A DNA stretch of 64,000 bases from Bacteroidales bacterium (GCA_011045955.1 DSBV01000126.1:1-64000), one strand, 5' to 3'. Shown: positions 1-9,653, numbered from the stretch's first letter. The notes: generated by a model not told the origin, from the letters alone. Program-made: numbers and translations.

Positions 1-738
1 ATATCAATTGCCAACCGAAACGAAACCGACCTTACCCTAAAGGATGTAAATCCCACCTCGCCACTGCCAAAACTTTTTTTCCCAAACGAGTTTGCAGTTA
101 TCACTGTAAACCCCAACCAAGTGACTCAGTTCTACTACTGTCAAAATCCGTCATCTTTTATCAAAGTTGATAAATTGCCAGCCTTTAACAACGATAAAGG
201 CTACGTTGTGTTAATTAATTCAGAAAATGAAGTGATTGATGAATTACGATACACTGAAAAAATGCACAACCGATTACTAAACGATGTTAAAGGGGTGTCA
301 CTTGAACGAGTCAATCCTAACATGCCAACCAACCAATCAAGCACATGGCAATCGGCTGCACAGGCAGCCGGATTTGCCACTCCTACCTACCAGAACTCCC
401 AATATACCGATTTAACCGAAAGCAATAGCAAGTTTACCCTAACACCTGAAATTTTCTCGCCCGATGGCGATGGCCGCGATGATTACCTGCTAATAAATTA
501 CCAATTACCCGAACCCGGTTATGTAGCCAATATCAGGATCTTCAATGCCAACGGCATTGAAATCTACCGGCTTGCGAACAACCTGACCCTTGGAACCTCC
601 GGACAACTCCGATGGGACGGAACCGACACCCAAAACCGACGGGTAAATTCGGGTATTTACATTGTTTACATTGAATACTTCAATCTTTCGGGCGAGGTTA
701 AACGCGAAAAGAAAACCTGTGTGGTGGGATACAGGTAG
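1..738 (+). CDS. Lamin-tail domain surface protein with T9SS-type C-terminal domain (5' truncated)
   Basis: The reading frame is open from base 1, so this is the C-terminal part of a larger gene and the GTG at 121 in the ORF track is not a real start. The first ~130 residues resemble a lamin-tail domain (FFPNEFAVIT..., then an ILxNxxNEVIDELRY-type strand pattern). The last ~90 residues hold the calcium-loop-like motif FSPDGDGRDDYLLINY followed by RIFNANG and GIYIVYIEY, which is the FlgD-like/gliding-motility-associated C-terminal fold used by T9SS cargo in Bacteroidota. The protein is therefore inferred to be exported across the outer membrane and attached to or released from the surface. Its enzymatic role, if any, lies upstream of the window. 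Confidence 0.8.
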   Translation: MSIANRNETDLTLKDVNPTSPLPKLFFPNEFAVITVNPNQVTQFYYCQNPSSFIKVDKLPAFNNDKGYVVLINSENEVIDELRYTEKMHNRLLNDVKGVSLERVNPNMPTNQSSTWQSAAQAAGFATPTYQNSQYTDLTESNSKFTLTPEIFSPDGDGRDDYLLINYQLPEPGYVANIRIFNANGIEIYRLANNLTLGTSGQLRWDGTDTQNRRVNSGIYIVYIEYFNLSGEVKREKKTCVVGYR

Positions 739-744
739 GATTTA

Positions 745-777
745 TTTGGTTTTGCAGAAAAAATAATGCTATTTTGG
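745..777 (+). promoter_or_regulatory. Possible Bacteroidota promoter for the alpha/beta hydrolase
   Basis: TTTG at 745-748, a 21-base spacer and TATTTTGG at 770-777, which departs from TAnnTTTG by one position. It sits 20 bases before the chosen ATG. Weak match. Confidence 0.35.
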
Positions 778-796
778 GAAACTAAAATGATTGGCA

Positions 797-1585
797 ATGG
801 AAGGCTATATTGAACTACCCAAGTGCACATTACGATACCGGATTAGCGGAAGCGGTCCGGCAGTGGTGTTGTTACATGGCTATCTGGAGAACCTCTCCAT
901 TTGGGAGGAGTTAACCATGGAACTCGAAAACGATTACACTGTCCTCACGGTGGACCTTCCGGGACATGGTAAATCCATTTGTAAGGAAGAGGTGATTGGC
1001 ATGGATTTCATGGCCGACAGCGTTAGTGCTGTAATGCGGGCGTTGTCAATTAACAAGGCGTATCTTATTGGACACTCCATGGGTGGATATGTAGGTTTAG
1101 CCTTTGCCGAACGATACCCAAACTGGCTCACAGGACTTTGCTTGCTCCACTCAACCCCCAATGCCGATACCCATGAGAAACGGGCAGCTCGCATGGCCGA
1201 TATCAAACGTGTAAAAGAGGGTAAAAAAGAACAAATTATTGAAACTAACATCCCTCGGCTATTTGCCAACCATAACCAACAAAAGCTTTTGGGCGAAATA
1301 AATCACATGAAATTAATTGCCCGAAACACAAGCGATGCTGGTATTATTGGCGCGCTTAACGGCATGGCCCAACGCCCCGACCGCAACCATGTAATTGAAC
1401 AGGCGCTTTTTCCGGTTACAATGATTTTTGGCAAACACGACAACCTGATATCAATGGGCGTGGCTCAAACCCTTGAAGAACGCCATAGAAAAGCAAAAAC
1501 TATTTACCTTGAAAACTCGGGTCACATGGGTTTTATTGAAGAACCCGAACAAACGTTCTCAGCAATGAAATCGATACTTAAGTAA
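797..1585 (+). CDS. Alpha/beta hydrolase
   Basis: A single-domain alpha/beta hydrolase of 262 residues. The nucleophile elbow GHSMGG supplies the catalytic Ser, an Asp is plausible in FGKHDNLIS, and the His lies in ENSGHMGFIEEP near the C-terminus; the oxyanion region LLHGYLENLSIWE is at the N-terminus. The ORF track starts at a TTG (791); the ATG two codons later gives MEGYIELPKCTLRYR and is preferred. The substrate cannot be read from sequence; the family includes esterases, C-C hydrolases and MenH-like enzymes. No signal peptide, so cytoplasmic. Confidence 0.85.
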   Translation: MEGYIELPKCTLRYRISGSGPAVVLLHGYLENLSIWEELTMELENDYTVLTVDLPGHGKSICKEEVIGMDFMADSVSAVMRALSINKAYLIGHSMGGYVGLAFAERYPNWLTGLCLLHSTPNADTHEKRAARMADIKRVKEGKKEQIIETNIPRLFANHNQQKLLGEINHMKLIARNTSDAGIIGALNGMAQRPDRNHVIEQALFPVTMIFGKHDNLISMGVAQTLEERHRKAKTIYLENSGHMGFIEEPEQTFSAMKSILK

Positions 1586-1790
1586 GATTAAAAGAAACTC
1601 AAGTATTGCTTTAAAGAAAACCGGTTCGCTTAATAGAAATATTAGTTTTATTGATAACACATTAATATTAAGCACTAACCGTAGTCATACACATACGTTT
1701 TGCCTGTTTACCTGCATTTGAAACTGTTATTTTTTAATAAATTTCGACATTGTTTCAAAATCGCTGTTTTCATAAAGTTAACTTTATAGC

Positions 1791-2249
1791 ATGGAAAAAA
1801 GCAAACATCCATACGGGGCCAAGCAACCGCAATTTGACAAGCGTTACCTGCAAATGGCAAAAATCTGGGCTAAAAACTCATACTGCAAACGCAGGCAGGT
1901 TGGTGCACTCATTGTTAAGGAGCGAATGATTATTTCTGACGGTTACAACGGCACGCCCGCCGGTTTTGAGAATATTTGTGAGGATGAGACCGGTAAAACC
2001 AAGCCTTATGTTTTACACGCCGAGGCAAATGCCATAACAAAAGTGGCAAAATCGGGTAACAGCTCTGAGGGAGCCACCCTTTATGTTACATCATCACCCT
2101 GTATGGAATGCTCCAAGCTGATTATTCAGGCAGGCATACGCAGAGTAGTTTACTGCGATGAGTATCATAACCTCGATGGTATCGACCTATTAAAACGCGC
2201 TGGAATTAAAGTGGTTAAAATTGAGATTAAGGATGTTGAAGATTTTTAA
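1791..2249 (+). CDS. dCMP deaminase family protein
   Basis: A 152-residue zinc-dependent deoxycytidylate deaminase-like protein (ComEB family), which converts dCMP to dUMP for thymidylate synthesis. The zinc site is visible: HAEANA gives the His and catalytic Glu, and SSPCMECSKLI gives the two Cys ligands. The N-terminal KRRQVGALIVK strand and the RRVVYCDEY segment are also typical. The S41 protease gene follows after 14 bases, so the two are probably co-transcribed, a common pairing in Bacteroidota. The 205-base gap upstream shows no exact TAnnTTTG box; the nearest is TTAACTTTA just before the ATG. Confidence 0.9.
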   Translation: MEKSKHPYGAKQPQFDKRYLQMAKIWAKNSYCKRRQVGALIVKERMIISDGYNGTPAGFENICEDETGKTKPYVLHAEANAITKVAKSGNSSEGATLYVTSSPCMECSKLIIQAGIRRVVYCDEYHNLDGIDLLKRAGIKVVKIEIKDVEDF

Positions 2250-2263
2250 CGACAAGGAATAGT

Positions 2264-3895
2264 ATGAATTATCAAAATTCTAAGAAAGACATTATTTACC
2301 CAATAGTTATTGCCTTTGTGCTTATTGTTGGTATTGTAATTGGGTTGATTTTAGGCGGAAGAGTTGAGAAACCTAACCTTCTTGTTTACCCACGAACCGA
2401 TAAGCTCAGCAATGTTATTCGTTACATTGCCGATGAGTATGTTGATACCATTTCAACGGAGACATTGGTTGAGAATACCATTCCAGCAGTGCTTAAAAAC
2501 CTCGACCCTCACTCGGTTTACATCCCGGCCAAGGATTTACAATCGGTAAATGAACCATTGGAGGGGGGCTTCGATGGTATTGGTATTCAGTTTAACATGA
2601 ACAACGATACGGTTGTGGTTATTAACACCATTCCCGGTGGCCCATCAGAAAAATTAGGCATACTGGCCGGCGACAGAATTGTTAAGGTAAACGGGAAGAA
2701 CATCGCCGGAGTTAAATTCCCAATGGACAGTGTTCCAAAACTGCTTAAAGGGCCTACCGGAACAAGAGTACAGGTAAGCATAAAGCGAACCGATGTTCCC
2801 TATCTGATAGATTTTGATATCGTTAGAGATAAAATACCCATTTACAGCGTTGATGTAGCCTATATGCCTACAAAGGATATCGGCTACATCAAAATCAACA
2901 CCTTTTCCAAAACCACCTACAAGGAATTCCTTGAAGCAATGGTAAAGTTAACCGAACAGGGCATGACCAAGCTTATTCTCGACCTGAAAAGCAACAGTGG
3001 AGGATATATGGATGCAGCCATTAACATTGCCAATGAGTTCCTGCCCGCCAACCGGTTGATTGTTTATACCCAAGGGAAAAACCGCCCGCGACAGAAGGCC
3101 AAATCGAATGGCAAAGGTTTCTTTCAGGAATTACCCCTCGCCATTCTAATCGATGAATTCTCGGCATCAGCTAGTGAAATTCTTGCCGGTGCAATACAGG
3201 ATAACGACCGTGGAATCATAGTTGGTCGTCGTTCCTTCGGTAAAGGATTGGTTCAGGAGCAGGTTTACTTTTCCGATGGCTCAGCCCTTAGGCTAACCAT
3301 TGCCCGCTATTACACCCCTTCGGGGCGTAGCATACAAAAACCCTACAAACCTGGCGACGAGGAATACTTTTACGAAATTGGCAACCGTTACCTGCATGGA
3401 GAGTTTCAGAATGCTGATAGTATTCAATTTGCCGATTCGCTCAAATACTACACCATAGGTGGAAGAGTGGTTTACGGTGGAGGCGGAATAATGCCCGATT
3501 TCTTTGTTCCGCTTGATACGGTTGGTATCACCCCCTACTACCAACAGGTTTCGCGCCGAAACCTTATTTACCGCTACGCCTTTAAGTTTGCCGATGAGCA
3601 CAGGAAGCAAACCCGTGGGCTAAAGAGTTTCAACGAGGTTGACCGTTACCTTAAAAAATTTAATATTCTGGCCGATTTTGTTGACTTTGCTAAACAAAAT
3701 GGAGTGAATCCTGACCCAAATGATTTAGCCAAATCCAAGCTAATCATAGAAACCCAGCTGAAGGCAACCATTGCCCGAAATATCATCGACAACGAGGGTT
3801 TTTACCCCTACATTCGACATATTGACAAAACCCTTATTAGAGCCATAGACCTTTGCGAAAAAGGCAACTGCATTTTGCCCTTAAATAGGAATTAG
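2264..3895 (+). CDS. S41 family C-terminal processing peptidase (CtpA/Prc-like)
   Basis: A 543-residue periplasmic serine protease. An N-terminal uncleaved anchor (IIYPIVIAFVLIVGIVIGLILGG, about residues 10-32) is followed by a PDZ domain (about 85-175, with GFDGIGIQF and IVKVNGKNI) and the S41 catalytic domain. The Ser is in DEFSASASEILAGA and the Lys in RRSFGKGLVQE, the Ser/Lys dyad of the family. The ~140-residue C-terminal extension after GGGIMPDFFVPLD is usual in Bacteroidota homologues. Likely trims or degrades envelope proteins by their C-termini. It follows the dCMP deaminase closely. Confidence 0.93.
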   Translation: MNYQNSKKDIIYPIVIAFVLIVGIVIGLILGGRVEKPNLLVYPRTDKLSNVIRYIADEYVDTISTETLVENTIPAVLKNLDPHSVYIPAKDLQSVNEPLEGGFDGIGIQFNMNNDTVVVINTIPGGPSEKLGILAGDRIVKVNGKNIAGVKFPMDSVPKLLKGPTGTRVQVSIKRTDVPYLIDFDIVRDKIPIYSVDVAYMPTKDIGYIKINTFSKTTYKEFLEAMVKLTEQGMTKLILDLKSNSGGYMDAAINIANEFLPANRLIVYTQGKNRPRQKAKSNGKGFFQELPLAILIDEFSASASEILAGAIQDNDRGIIVGRRSFGKGLVQEQVYFSDGSALRLTIARYYTPSGRSIQKPYKPGDEEYFYEIGNRYLHGEFQNADSIQFADSLKYYTIGGRVVYGGGGIMPDFFVPLDTVGITPYYQQVSRRNLIYRYAFKFADEHRKQTRGLKSFNEVDRYLKKFNILADFVDFAKQNGVNPDPNDLAKSKLIIETQLKATIARNIIDNEGFYPYIRHIDKTLIRAIDLCEKGNCILPLNRN

Positions 3896-4307
3896 TTGAT
3901 GGTGTAATGGAATGGAACACAGACAACGCAGATTTTGCAGATTTACGCTGTGAATTGGTTTATGTTGATGGTTGTTGGTAGATTATTAATACTTCAAACA
4001 ATGGAATGCGGATAACACTGATTGAAATGATTCATATTGATGCAAAATCAACCAAACACCAAAAACGAAAAACCAGACTCTAAACACCTATTCCTCATAT
4101 TCCCGCTAATGCGGAACAGGCTCTTTACCCTATGATGAGATTTCTCGGCATGGTTTATCCCGATATATCGAGACTCGGAATGACAGGTGGGTTTGGTGGT
4201 TGACGGTTGATGGATGAATAAAGCAAATTGAATTCCTAAGATAATAAGGTTTGTATTCACAAATTCAAGAATTATCATAAGCACGTCAATACGCACTAAG
4301 TTTTTTT
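3896..4307. repeat. Intergenic repeat patch 1
   Basis: A gap of 412 bases with no supportable gene; the 82-residue minus-strand ORF across it is a shadow. It contains a minus-oriented copy of the ATCTGCGTTxTCTGTGTTCCATT family (3908-3946), one CCCGC/GCGGA hairpin unit with the AGAGCCTG-type flank in reverse (about 4100-4127), and a half-conserved CCCGATATATCG palindrome (about 4162-4177) followed by GAATGACAGGTGG. The same modules recur in the other long gaps. Confidence 0.7.
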
Positions 4308-4862
4308 ATGGAGATCAATAGCAATCAAATAGAAGAAGTAATTGAGGTTGGCAAGGCAAACCTGCAAGCTCTTTTAATGCTCTTCCCAATTGCAGCAATG
4401 GCAATTATCCCCTTTGTGCTTGTAAATGGATTTGAGCCATTAATTAACGGGGTTTTTTCCCTGAAAAACCACCAGTTGCATATTTTGTTAGCATTCCCAC
4501 TGCTTATACTCATACACGAGGGGTTACATGGTGTAACCTGGGCCTTTTTTGCCAAAAGCGGATTTAAATCGATAAGTTTTGGCATTAAATGGTCGTACCT
4601 GACGCCCTACTGCCATTGCAGTGAGCCGCTAAAACGTAATCATTACATACTAGGAGGCATTATGCCAGGATTAATAACAGGGATATCCCCAATGGTTTAT
4701 GCCATTGCAACGGCTAATGGGTGGTTATCGCTTGCCAGTATCTTCCTTACAGTTGCTGCCAGCGGCGACTTTCTTGTTTTGAAGCGAGTTTTAAAATATC
4801 CTTTAGGATATATTTTTTTAGATCATCCCAAGGCGATTGGGTTCATTGTAATTGAAAACTAA
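4308..4862 (+). CDS. DUF3267 family membrane protein, putative zinc metalloprotease
   Basis: A 184-residue membrane protein with about four hydrophobic segments. LIHEGLHGVTWAFF carries an HExxH motif inside a membrane helix, as in DUF3267/site-2-protease-like proteins, and LGGIMPGLITGISPM and SGDFLVLKRVLKYP match the later conserved part, where a third ligand Asp is likely. Peptidase activity is inferred from the motif only. The gene stands alone behind a repeat patch. Confidence 0.75.
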   Translation: MEINSNQIEEVIEVGKANLQALLMLFPIAAMAIIPFVLVNGFEPLINGVFSLKNHQLHILLAFPLLILIHEGLHGVTWAFFAKSGFKSISFGIKWSYLTPYCHCSEPLKRNHYILGGIMPGLITGISPMVYAIATANGWLSLASIFLTVAASGDFLVLKRVLKYPLGYIFLDHPKAIGFIVIEN

Positions 4863-4996
4863 AACGGGTAAAGCAAATACCATATCATAATAATTCTTTT
4901 AGGTTTTGATTGATATATTTACCAATGTTCCCATTCACCTGACAATATGAAAGAATCTGTTTTCTTAACCCGATAATCACCGTAAACTTTTTCTGC

Positions 4997-5004
4997 TAAC
5001 TTTG
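4997..5004 (+). promoter_or_regulatory. Promoter -7 box of kbl
   Basis: TAACTTTG matches the Bacteroidota -7 element TAnnTTTG exactly. The TTG used as start by the ORF track (5002) lies inside this box, which supports the downstream ATG at 5023. No clear -33 TTTG at the right distance. Confidence 0.6.
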
Positions 5005-5022
5005 TTTAAAAAAATTACAGCT

Positions 5023-6219
5023 ATGTACGGAAAAATCAAAAACGATTTACAGCAACAACTTGAGAATATTAAGGCCGAAGGGCTTTATAAAACCGAACGT
5101 ATTATCACCACCCCACAAGGAGTTGAGATAGTTGCCAACGGTAAAAAAGTACTGAACTTCTGCGCCAATAACTACCTTGGCCTCTCGTCGCATCCAGCAG
5201 TTATTGAGGCTGGGAAAAAGGCCATTGATGAGTGGGGCTTTGGTATGTCGTCGGTGCGGTTCATTTGCGGCACGCAGGACCTGCATAAGCAGCTTGAGCG
5301 GAAACTAAGCGAGTTCCTTGGAACCGAAGATACCATTTTGTACTCGTCGGCATTCGATGCCAATGGAGGCATTTTTGAACCCATCCTGGGTGAAGAGGAT
5401 GCCATCATCTCCGATGAGCTTAACCACGCATCAATCATCGATGGTGTTAGGCTTTGCAAAGCCAAGCGGTTCCGCTACAAAAATAACGACATGGCCGACC
5501 TGGAGGCCAAACTTCAAGAGGCCGCCAACTGCCGTTATAAGATGATTGTTACCGATGGGGTTTTTTCCATGGATGGGATAATTGCTCAGGTTGACAAGAT
5601 ATGCGACCTGGCCGATAACTACGACGCCATGGTAATGGTTGACGATTCACATGCTACAGGTTTTGTGGGCAAAACCGGTCGTGGTACTGCTGAGTACTGC
5701 AATGTACTTGGCAGGGTTGATATAATTTCCACCACCTTTGGTAAAGCGTTAGGAGGCGCATCGGGTGGTTGCATCTCGGGACGTAAGGAAATAATTGACA
5801 TGCTGCGCCAGCGTTCGCGCCCCTACCTTTTCTCAAACTCGCTTATGCCTTCCATTGCCGGAGCAACGCTTAAGGTGCTCAACATGCTCAGCGAGACCAC
5901 TGAGCTGCGCGATAGGCTCTGGAAAAACACTCAGCTATTCCGTAAAGGCATGATCGAAGCCGGATTCCGCATTGTTGAGGGTGTTCACCCCATTACTCCA
6001 ATAATGTTAGGCCACCTACCCAACGATGCCAAACTATCGCAGGATTTTGCAGCAGCCCTACTCGAAGAGGGGATATACGTTATTGGGTTCTACTACCCTG
6101 TTGTTCCTAAGGGTAAAGCCCGCATCAGGGTTCAGATTAGCGCAGCACACACCCGCGAACACATCCAGTTTGCCATTGAAAAGTTCATAAAAGTGGGCAA
6201 ACAATTAGGTGTAATTTAG
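5023..6219 (+). CDS. kbl: Glycine C-acetyltransferase (2-amino-3-ketobutyrate CoA ligase)
   Basis: A 398-residue PLP-dependent alpha-oxoamine synthase. It joins glycine and acetyl-CoA (or cleaves 2-amino-3-ketobutyrate) in threonine catabolism. The start [13 protein letters not shown] is typical of Kbl and follows a promoter box. Visible motifs: [10 protein letters not shown], the substrate-site [10 protein letters not shown], the [16 protein letters not shown] cofactor region, the Schiff-base lysine in [13 protein letters not shown], and [13 protein letters not shown] near the C-terminus. No threonine dehydrogenase gene is adjacent. A paralogue such as serine palmitoyltransferase is less likely given the N-terminus. 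Confidence 0.92.
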   Translation: MYGKIKNDLQQQLENIKAEGLYKTERIITTPQGVEIVANGKKVLNFCANNYLGLSSHPAVIEAGKKAIDEWGFGMSSVRFICGTQDLHKQLERKLSEFLGTEDTILYSSAFDANGGIFEPILGEEDAIISDELNHASIIDGVRLCKAKRFRYKNNDMADLEAKLQEAANCRYKMIVTDGVFSMDGIIAQVDKICDLADNYDAMVMVDDSHATGFVGKTGRGTAEYCNVLGRVDIISTTFGKALGGASGGCISGRKEIIDMLRQRSRPYLFSNSLMPSIAGATLKVLNMLSETTELRDRLWKNTQLFRKGMIEAGFRIVEGVHPITPIMLGHLPNDAKLSQDFAAALLEEGIYVIGFYYPVVPKGKARIRVQISAAHTREHIQFAIEKFIKVGKQLGVI

Positions 6220-6257
6220 AACTTAGGAAAAGTTATATCAATCTATTTAAGACTTAA

Positions 6258-6282
6258 AAAAGGGAGTTTCGCACTCCCTTTT
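6258..6282. terminator. Bidirectional terminator between kbl and the deoxynucleoside kinase
   Basis: AAAAGGGAGT-ttcgc-ACTCCCTTTT is a perfect 10-bp stem with a 5-base loop and A/T tracts on both sides, placed between two convergent genes. Confidence 0.85.
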
Positions 6283-6290
6283 CCATATCT

Positions 6291-6905
6291 TTAGAATAAA
6301 CCATGTATCTGCGCATCAATCTTATTGATTATAAATCGGAGGTCTTCAGGCTTGTCGGGGAAGTTTAGGTTATCAACATCAATGATTAGTAACTTGCCAA
6401 GTTTATAACCTTCAATCCATGCTTCGTAGCGTTCGTTTAGGCGCTGGAGGTAATCAAGGCGGATATTCTTTTCGTAATCGCGACCGCGCTTTTGGATTTG
6501 CCTTACCAGGGTTGGCACATTGGCACGAAGGTAAATTAGCAAATCGGGCGGTTTAACCAGCGAGGTCATTAGGTTAAATAGGGATAAGTAGTTGTTAAAG
6601 TCGCGGGTACTCATAAGTCCCATGTCGTGGAGGTTAGGTGCAAAAATATGGGCATCCTCATAGATGGTTCGGTCCTGAATAACATCCTCGCCACTGCGGT
6701 GTATTTCCACTATTTGGCTAAAGCGGCTGTTCAGGAAGTAAATCTGGAGGTTAAAGCTCCAGCGCTGCATGTCCTCGTAAAAATCGTTCAGGTAGGGGTT
6801 CTCGTCAACATCCTCGTACTGGGGTTTCCACTTGTAGTGCTTGGCCAGTAAACCCGTAAGGGTTGTTTTGCCAGAACCAATATTACCCGCAATGGCTATA
6901 TGCAT
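6291..6905 (-). CDS. Deoxynucleoside kinase
   Basis: A 204-residue member of the deoxyadenosine/deoxyguanosine kinase family, which phosphorylates deoxynucleosides for salvage. The P-loop is GNIGSGKTTL at the N-terminus, the DRTIYEDAHIFA segment corresponds to the DRS/DRT substrate motif, and RGRDYEKNIRLDYLQRLNERY is the arginine-rich lid region. Substrate (dA, dG or dC) cannot be assigned. The start ATG gives MHIAIAGNIGSGK, standard for the family. Convergent with kbl across a shared terminator. Confidence 0.9.
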   Translation of the reverse strand: MHIAIAGNIGSGKTTLTGLLAKHYKWKPQYEDVDENPYLNDFYEDMQRWSFNLQIYFLNSRFSQIVEIHRSGEDVIQDRTIYEDAHIFAPNLHDMGLMSTRDFNNYLSLFNLMTSLVKPPDLLIYLRANVPTLVRQIQKRGRDYEKNIRLDYLQRLNERYEAWIEGYKLGKLLIIDVDNLNFPDKPEDLRFIINKIDAQIHGLF

Positions 6906-7049
6906 AGTTTAAATTATTACGAAAGGTTTGTAATTCACTTTTTCGATTTTAAAGATACAAATAGGATTTTAAACGGCAAGGCAAAAGATCGTATAGCTTG
7001 ATGAATATGCCAAAAAATGTAAATAAACCTTACCAAATCAGGTGTCTAA

Positions 7050-8573
7050 TTAAGTTTTAAGCTGGTTATGAATGGCGAGCAACTCATCGATATACTCGCG
7101 AGTATTCGAGAGCCGAGGAACTTTATTCTGTCCACCCAATTTACCCCGCTGGTGCATCCACTCAAAGAAAGTACCCGGAGCAGCTGGCGTAACCAATGGG
7201 AAATCGAGCGTTATATTTTTTGCGCGTTTGGCCTCATAATCGGAGTTGTGCTCACAAAGCGTTGAGTCGAGCACTCGTGCAAACGCCTCGATACTGCTTG
7301 GCTGTTTTTCAAACTCAATAAGCCATTCATGGCAACCTTTACGGTCGGTTCCCATGTAAACGGGAGCAGCTGTGTACTCGGCAACCAATGCCCCTGTAGC
7401 TTTACAGGCTTCTTCAAGGGCACGCTCTGCGTTTTCAACAATAACCTCTTCCCCAAAAACGTTGATGAAGTGACGGGTTCTACCAGTAATCTTGATTTTG
7501 TGAGGGTACTTTGAGGTAAAGGTTACCGTATCGCCAATTAGGTAACGCCAAAGCCCTGAATTGGTGGTAATGACCATGGCGTAATTTTTCCCCACCTCAA
7601 CATCAGCAATAGTAAGGGCTGAAGGATTTGAACTCGAAAGCTCATCGAATGGGATAAACTCGTAAAAAATGCCATAATCGAGCATCAATAGCATACTGTC
7701 CGAAACCGGATCATCCTGAATGGCAAAGAAACCCTCGCTGGCATTGTATGTTTCCATGTAGTGCATGTTGGGCGATGGGATAATCTTTTGGAACTGTTCA
7801 CGGTAGGGCGCAAAACTCACCCCGCCATGCATGAAAAGCTCAAGGTTTGGCCATATCTCAAGCAAGTTACTTTTTCCGGTATAGCTGAGTAGGTGCTTAA
7901 TCATTACCAAATTCCATGAAGGGACTCCTGCCAGGCTGGTAACATTTTCGTTAAGGGTCTCGTGTGTGAGCTTTTCCAACTTCTCTTCCCAATCGGGTAT
8001 TAATGCCACCTTTTGGCTGGGGGTTCGAATAAATTCTGCCCACCAGGGTTGATTCTCAATAAGTATTGCCGATAAATCGCCGTAAAAGGAGTTCATGTTA
8101 AAGTTATCAACCTGATGACTACCGCCAAGGGTAAGCCCTTTGCCGCTCAAAAGATTGTTGTCAGGGTATAGGTTCATGTATATGGCAAGTACATCGCGAG
8201 CCCCCCTGAAATGACAGTTCTCCAACGCCTCGTTGCTAACCGGAATAAACTTGCTTTTGCTTTGGGTAGTACCCGATGACTTGGCAAACCACTTAATATC
8301 GGTTGGCCAAAGCAGCCTTTCCTCGCCCTGCCTCAATCGTTCAATATATGGTTTAATGGTTTCATAGTCAACAACCGGTACTCGCTTCTGAAACTCTTCA
8401 ATGGTTCTGATGCTATCAAAACCATATTGCACTCCGTACTCGGTTTTGGAGCCTGGTTTTAAAAGTTCAAAAAGCACATCGCGTTGCACCTCAAACGGGT
8501 ATTTCCGGAAAAGATCGATGCTATATAAACGCTTAGTGTTAACCCAGTTCAGGATAGAGTTGAGTAAAGGCAT
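7050..8573 (-). CDS. GH3-family acyl-amido synthetase-like protein
   Basis: A 507-residue protein of the GH3 auxin-responsive family, ANL-type enzymes that adenylate a carboxylate and often transfer it to an amine. The ATP-binding segment is WFAKSSGTTQSKSKFIP, followed by YNASEGFFAIQDD and YLIGDTVTFTSKYPHKIKITGRTRHFINVFGEE, all diagnostic of the fold. In Bacteroidota the substrate is unknown. The ORF track begins at TTG; the ATG two codons in (MPLLNSILNW) is preferred. It lies 54 bases after the DUF3078 gene but has its own promoter. Confidence 0.87.
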   Translation of the reverse strand: MPLLNSILNWVNTKRLYSIDLFRKYPFEVQRDVLFELLKPGSKTEYGVQYGFDSIRTIEEFQKRVPVVDYETIKPYIERLRQGEERLLWPTDIKWFAKSSGTTQSKSKFIPVSNEALENCHFRGARDVLAIYMNLYPDNNLLSGKGLTLGGSHQVDNFNMNSFYGDLSAILIENQPWWAEFIRTPSQKVALIPDWEEKLEKLTHETLNENVTSLAGVPSWNLVMIKHLLSYTGKSNLLEIWPNLELFMHGGVSFAPYREQFQKIIPSPNMHYMETYNASEGFFAIQDDPVSDSMLLMLDYGIFYEFIPFDELSSSNPSALTIADVEVGKNYAMVITTNSGLWRYLIGDTVTFTSKYPHKIKITGRTRHFINVFGEEVIVENAERALEEACKATGALVAEYTAAPVYMGTDRKGCHEWLIEFEKQPSSIEAFARVLDSTLCEHNSDYEAKRAKNITLDFPLVTPAAPGTFFEWMHQRGKLGGQNKVPRLSNTREYIDELLAIHNQLKT

Positions 8574-8592
8574 AAACAAAAATTTATCAACT

Positions 8593-8623
8593 CAAAACTA
8601 AGTGATTTTGCCAAAAAAACAAA
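8593..8623 (-). promoter_or_regulatory. Promoter of the GH3-like gene
   Basis: On the minus strand TTTG (8620-8623), a 19-base spacer and TAGTTTTG (8593-8600) give an exact Bacteroidota promoter about 20 bases before the start codon, just after the end of the DUF3078 gene. Confidence 0.7.
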
Positions 8624-8627
8624 AGGC

Positions 8628-9572
8628 CTAAAGCTTGAGGGTAATACCTACGCCAAAAATCTCCTTAAACTGAACACGTGGCCCGCTGCTATTAATCACG
8701 CCGTCGCCGTTGGTATCCTTACAAATCTTTACTTTGTCGTCGTATATTAGCTGGGTGGCCAGGTTAACATTGATATACTTGTTAACTTTCATAATTACAA
8801 GCGTTTCCCAGTTAACTACAATGTTTTGGGGGTTGTCGAGGTAGTTTGAGAACAGATCGAGCTTAGTAGTTAAGGTGAGATTTTTGAGCCATTCGGCTTT
8901 AAAATCATTCTTGGCATAAACCACTCTCACGTAACCACCAATTTCCTCTCGGAGAGTTTCCCCTTTTTTCACGCCAAAAGCACCTGCATTCGATAGCATG
9001 GTATCGCGTACAAATGTTAACTTGCCAGTTAAGGGTGCTGCAAAAACACTCAGGTGGGTGTTTGGTTTATAATCCATACCCAATGCTCCTACAAGATATG
9101 CGGGAGCAAAAAAGTTAGAAATCTTAAGCCGTGTACTATCGGTTGGGTATTTATAACCGGTTGTAAACTGTGTTTTAAAGTTCAGTAAAATGGCATAGTA
9201 AAAGTTTTTAAAGGCCTCACGCCCAAATTTAGACATTAAGTCAATTTTATCGTCGGTTTTTTTGGTGTACTTAACACCCTCCTGGTTCAAAAATCCGTAG
9301 CCCAAGTCAATAGTATTATCCCAGGCTATTTTGGGACTTTTATAGCTCACAAACCCTGTGAAAACAGTATTTAGCGCAAATGAGCTTTGTCCGCCAGCCG
9401 CCCAGTTGGTTAAAGAGGTTTGGTTAGCATTGATACCCAGCGCCAATCCCTTTTTCCACCCAGCAAGTGAGTCGGTTTTAATCTCTTTAAGTTGCTTTTC
9501 GGCTTCAATTACCTGAGCATTTATTGTCCAAGCAAATGCCAGAGGTGCAAGGAATGCAATAAAATTCTTCAT
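8628..9572 (-). CDS. DUF3078 domain-containing outer-membrane protein
   Basis: A 314-residue protein with a signal peptide (MKNFIAFLAPLAFAWTINAQ) and an alternating-strand body ending in FGVGITLKL, as expected of an outer-membrane beta-barrel. The segment GWKKGLALGINANQTSLTNWAAGGQSS is the recognisable DUF3078 signature. Function unknown. It is upstream of the GH3-like gene on the same strand and divergent from typA with a 99-base gap. Confidence 0.85.
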   Translation of the reverse strand: MKNFIAFLAPLAFAWTINAQVIEAEKQLKEIKTDSLAGWKKGLALGINANQTSLTNWAAGGQSSFALNTVFTGFVSYKSPKIAWDNTIDLGYGFLNQEGVKYTKKTDDKIDLMSKFGREAFKNFYYAILLNFKTQFTTGYKYPTDSTRLKISNFFAPAYLVGALGMDYKPNTHLSVFAAPLTGKLTFVRDTMLSNAGAFGVKKGETLREEIGGYVRVVYAKNDFKAEWLKNLTLTTKLDLFSNYLDNPQNIVVNWETLVIMKVNKYINVNLATQLIYDDKVKICKDTNGDGVINSSGPRVQFKEIFGVGITLKL

Positions 9573-9645
9573 ACTTAATTAATTTCGATTCTTTAATTTT
9601 CGCTAAAATACTAAAAGCCTTCGTAATAAATTAAACTCAAAGTTG

Positions 9646-9653
9646 TAACTTTG
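9646..9653 (+). promoter_or_regulatory. Promoter -7 box of typA
   Basis: TAACTTTG is an exact TAnnTTTG box. The TTG chosen by the ORF track (9651) is inside it, so translation must start downstream. A degenerate TTCG lies 22 bases upstream. Confidence 0.6.

Noticed and set aside
5002-5022. TTG start of the kbl ORF
   Set aside because: It lies inside the TAACTTTG promoter box; ATG 5023 matches Kbl N-termini.
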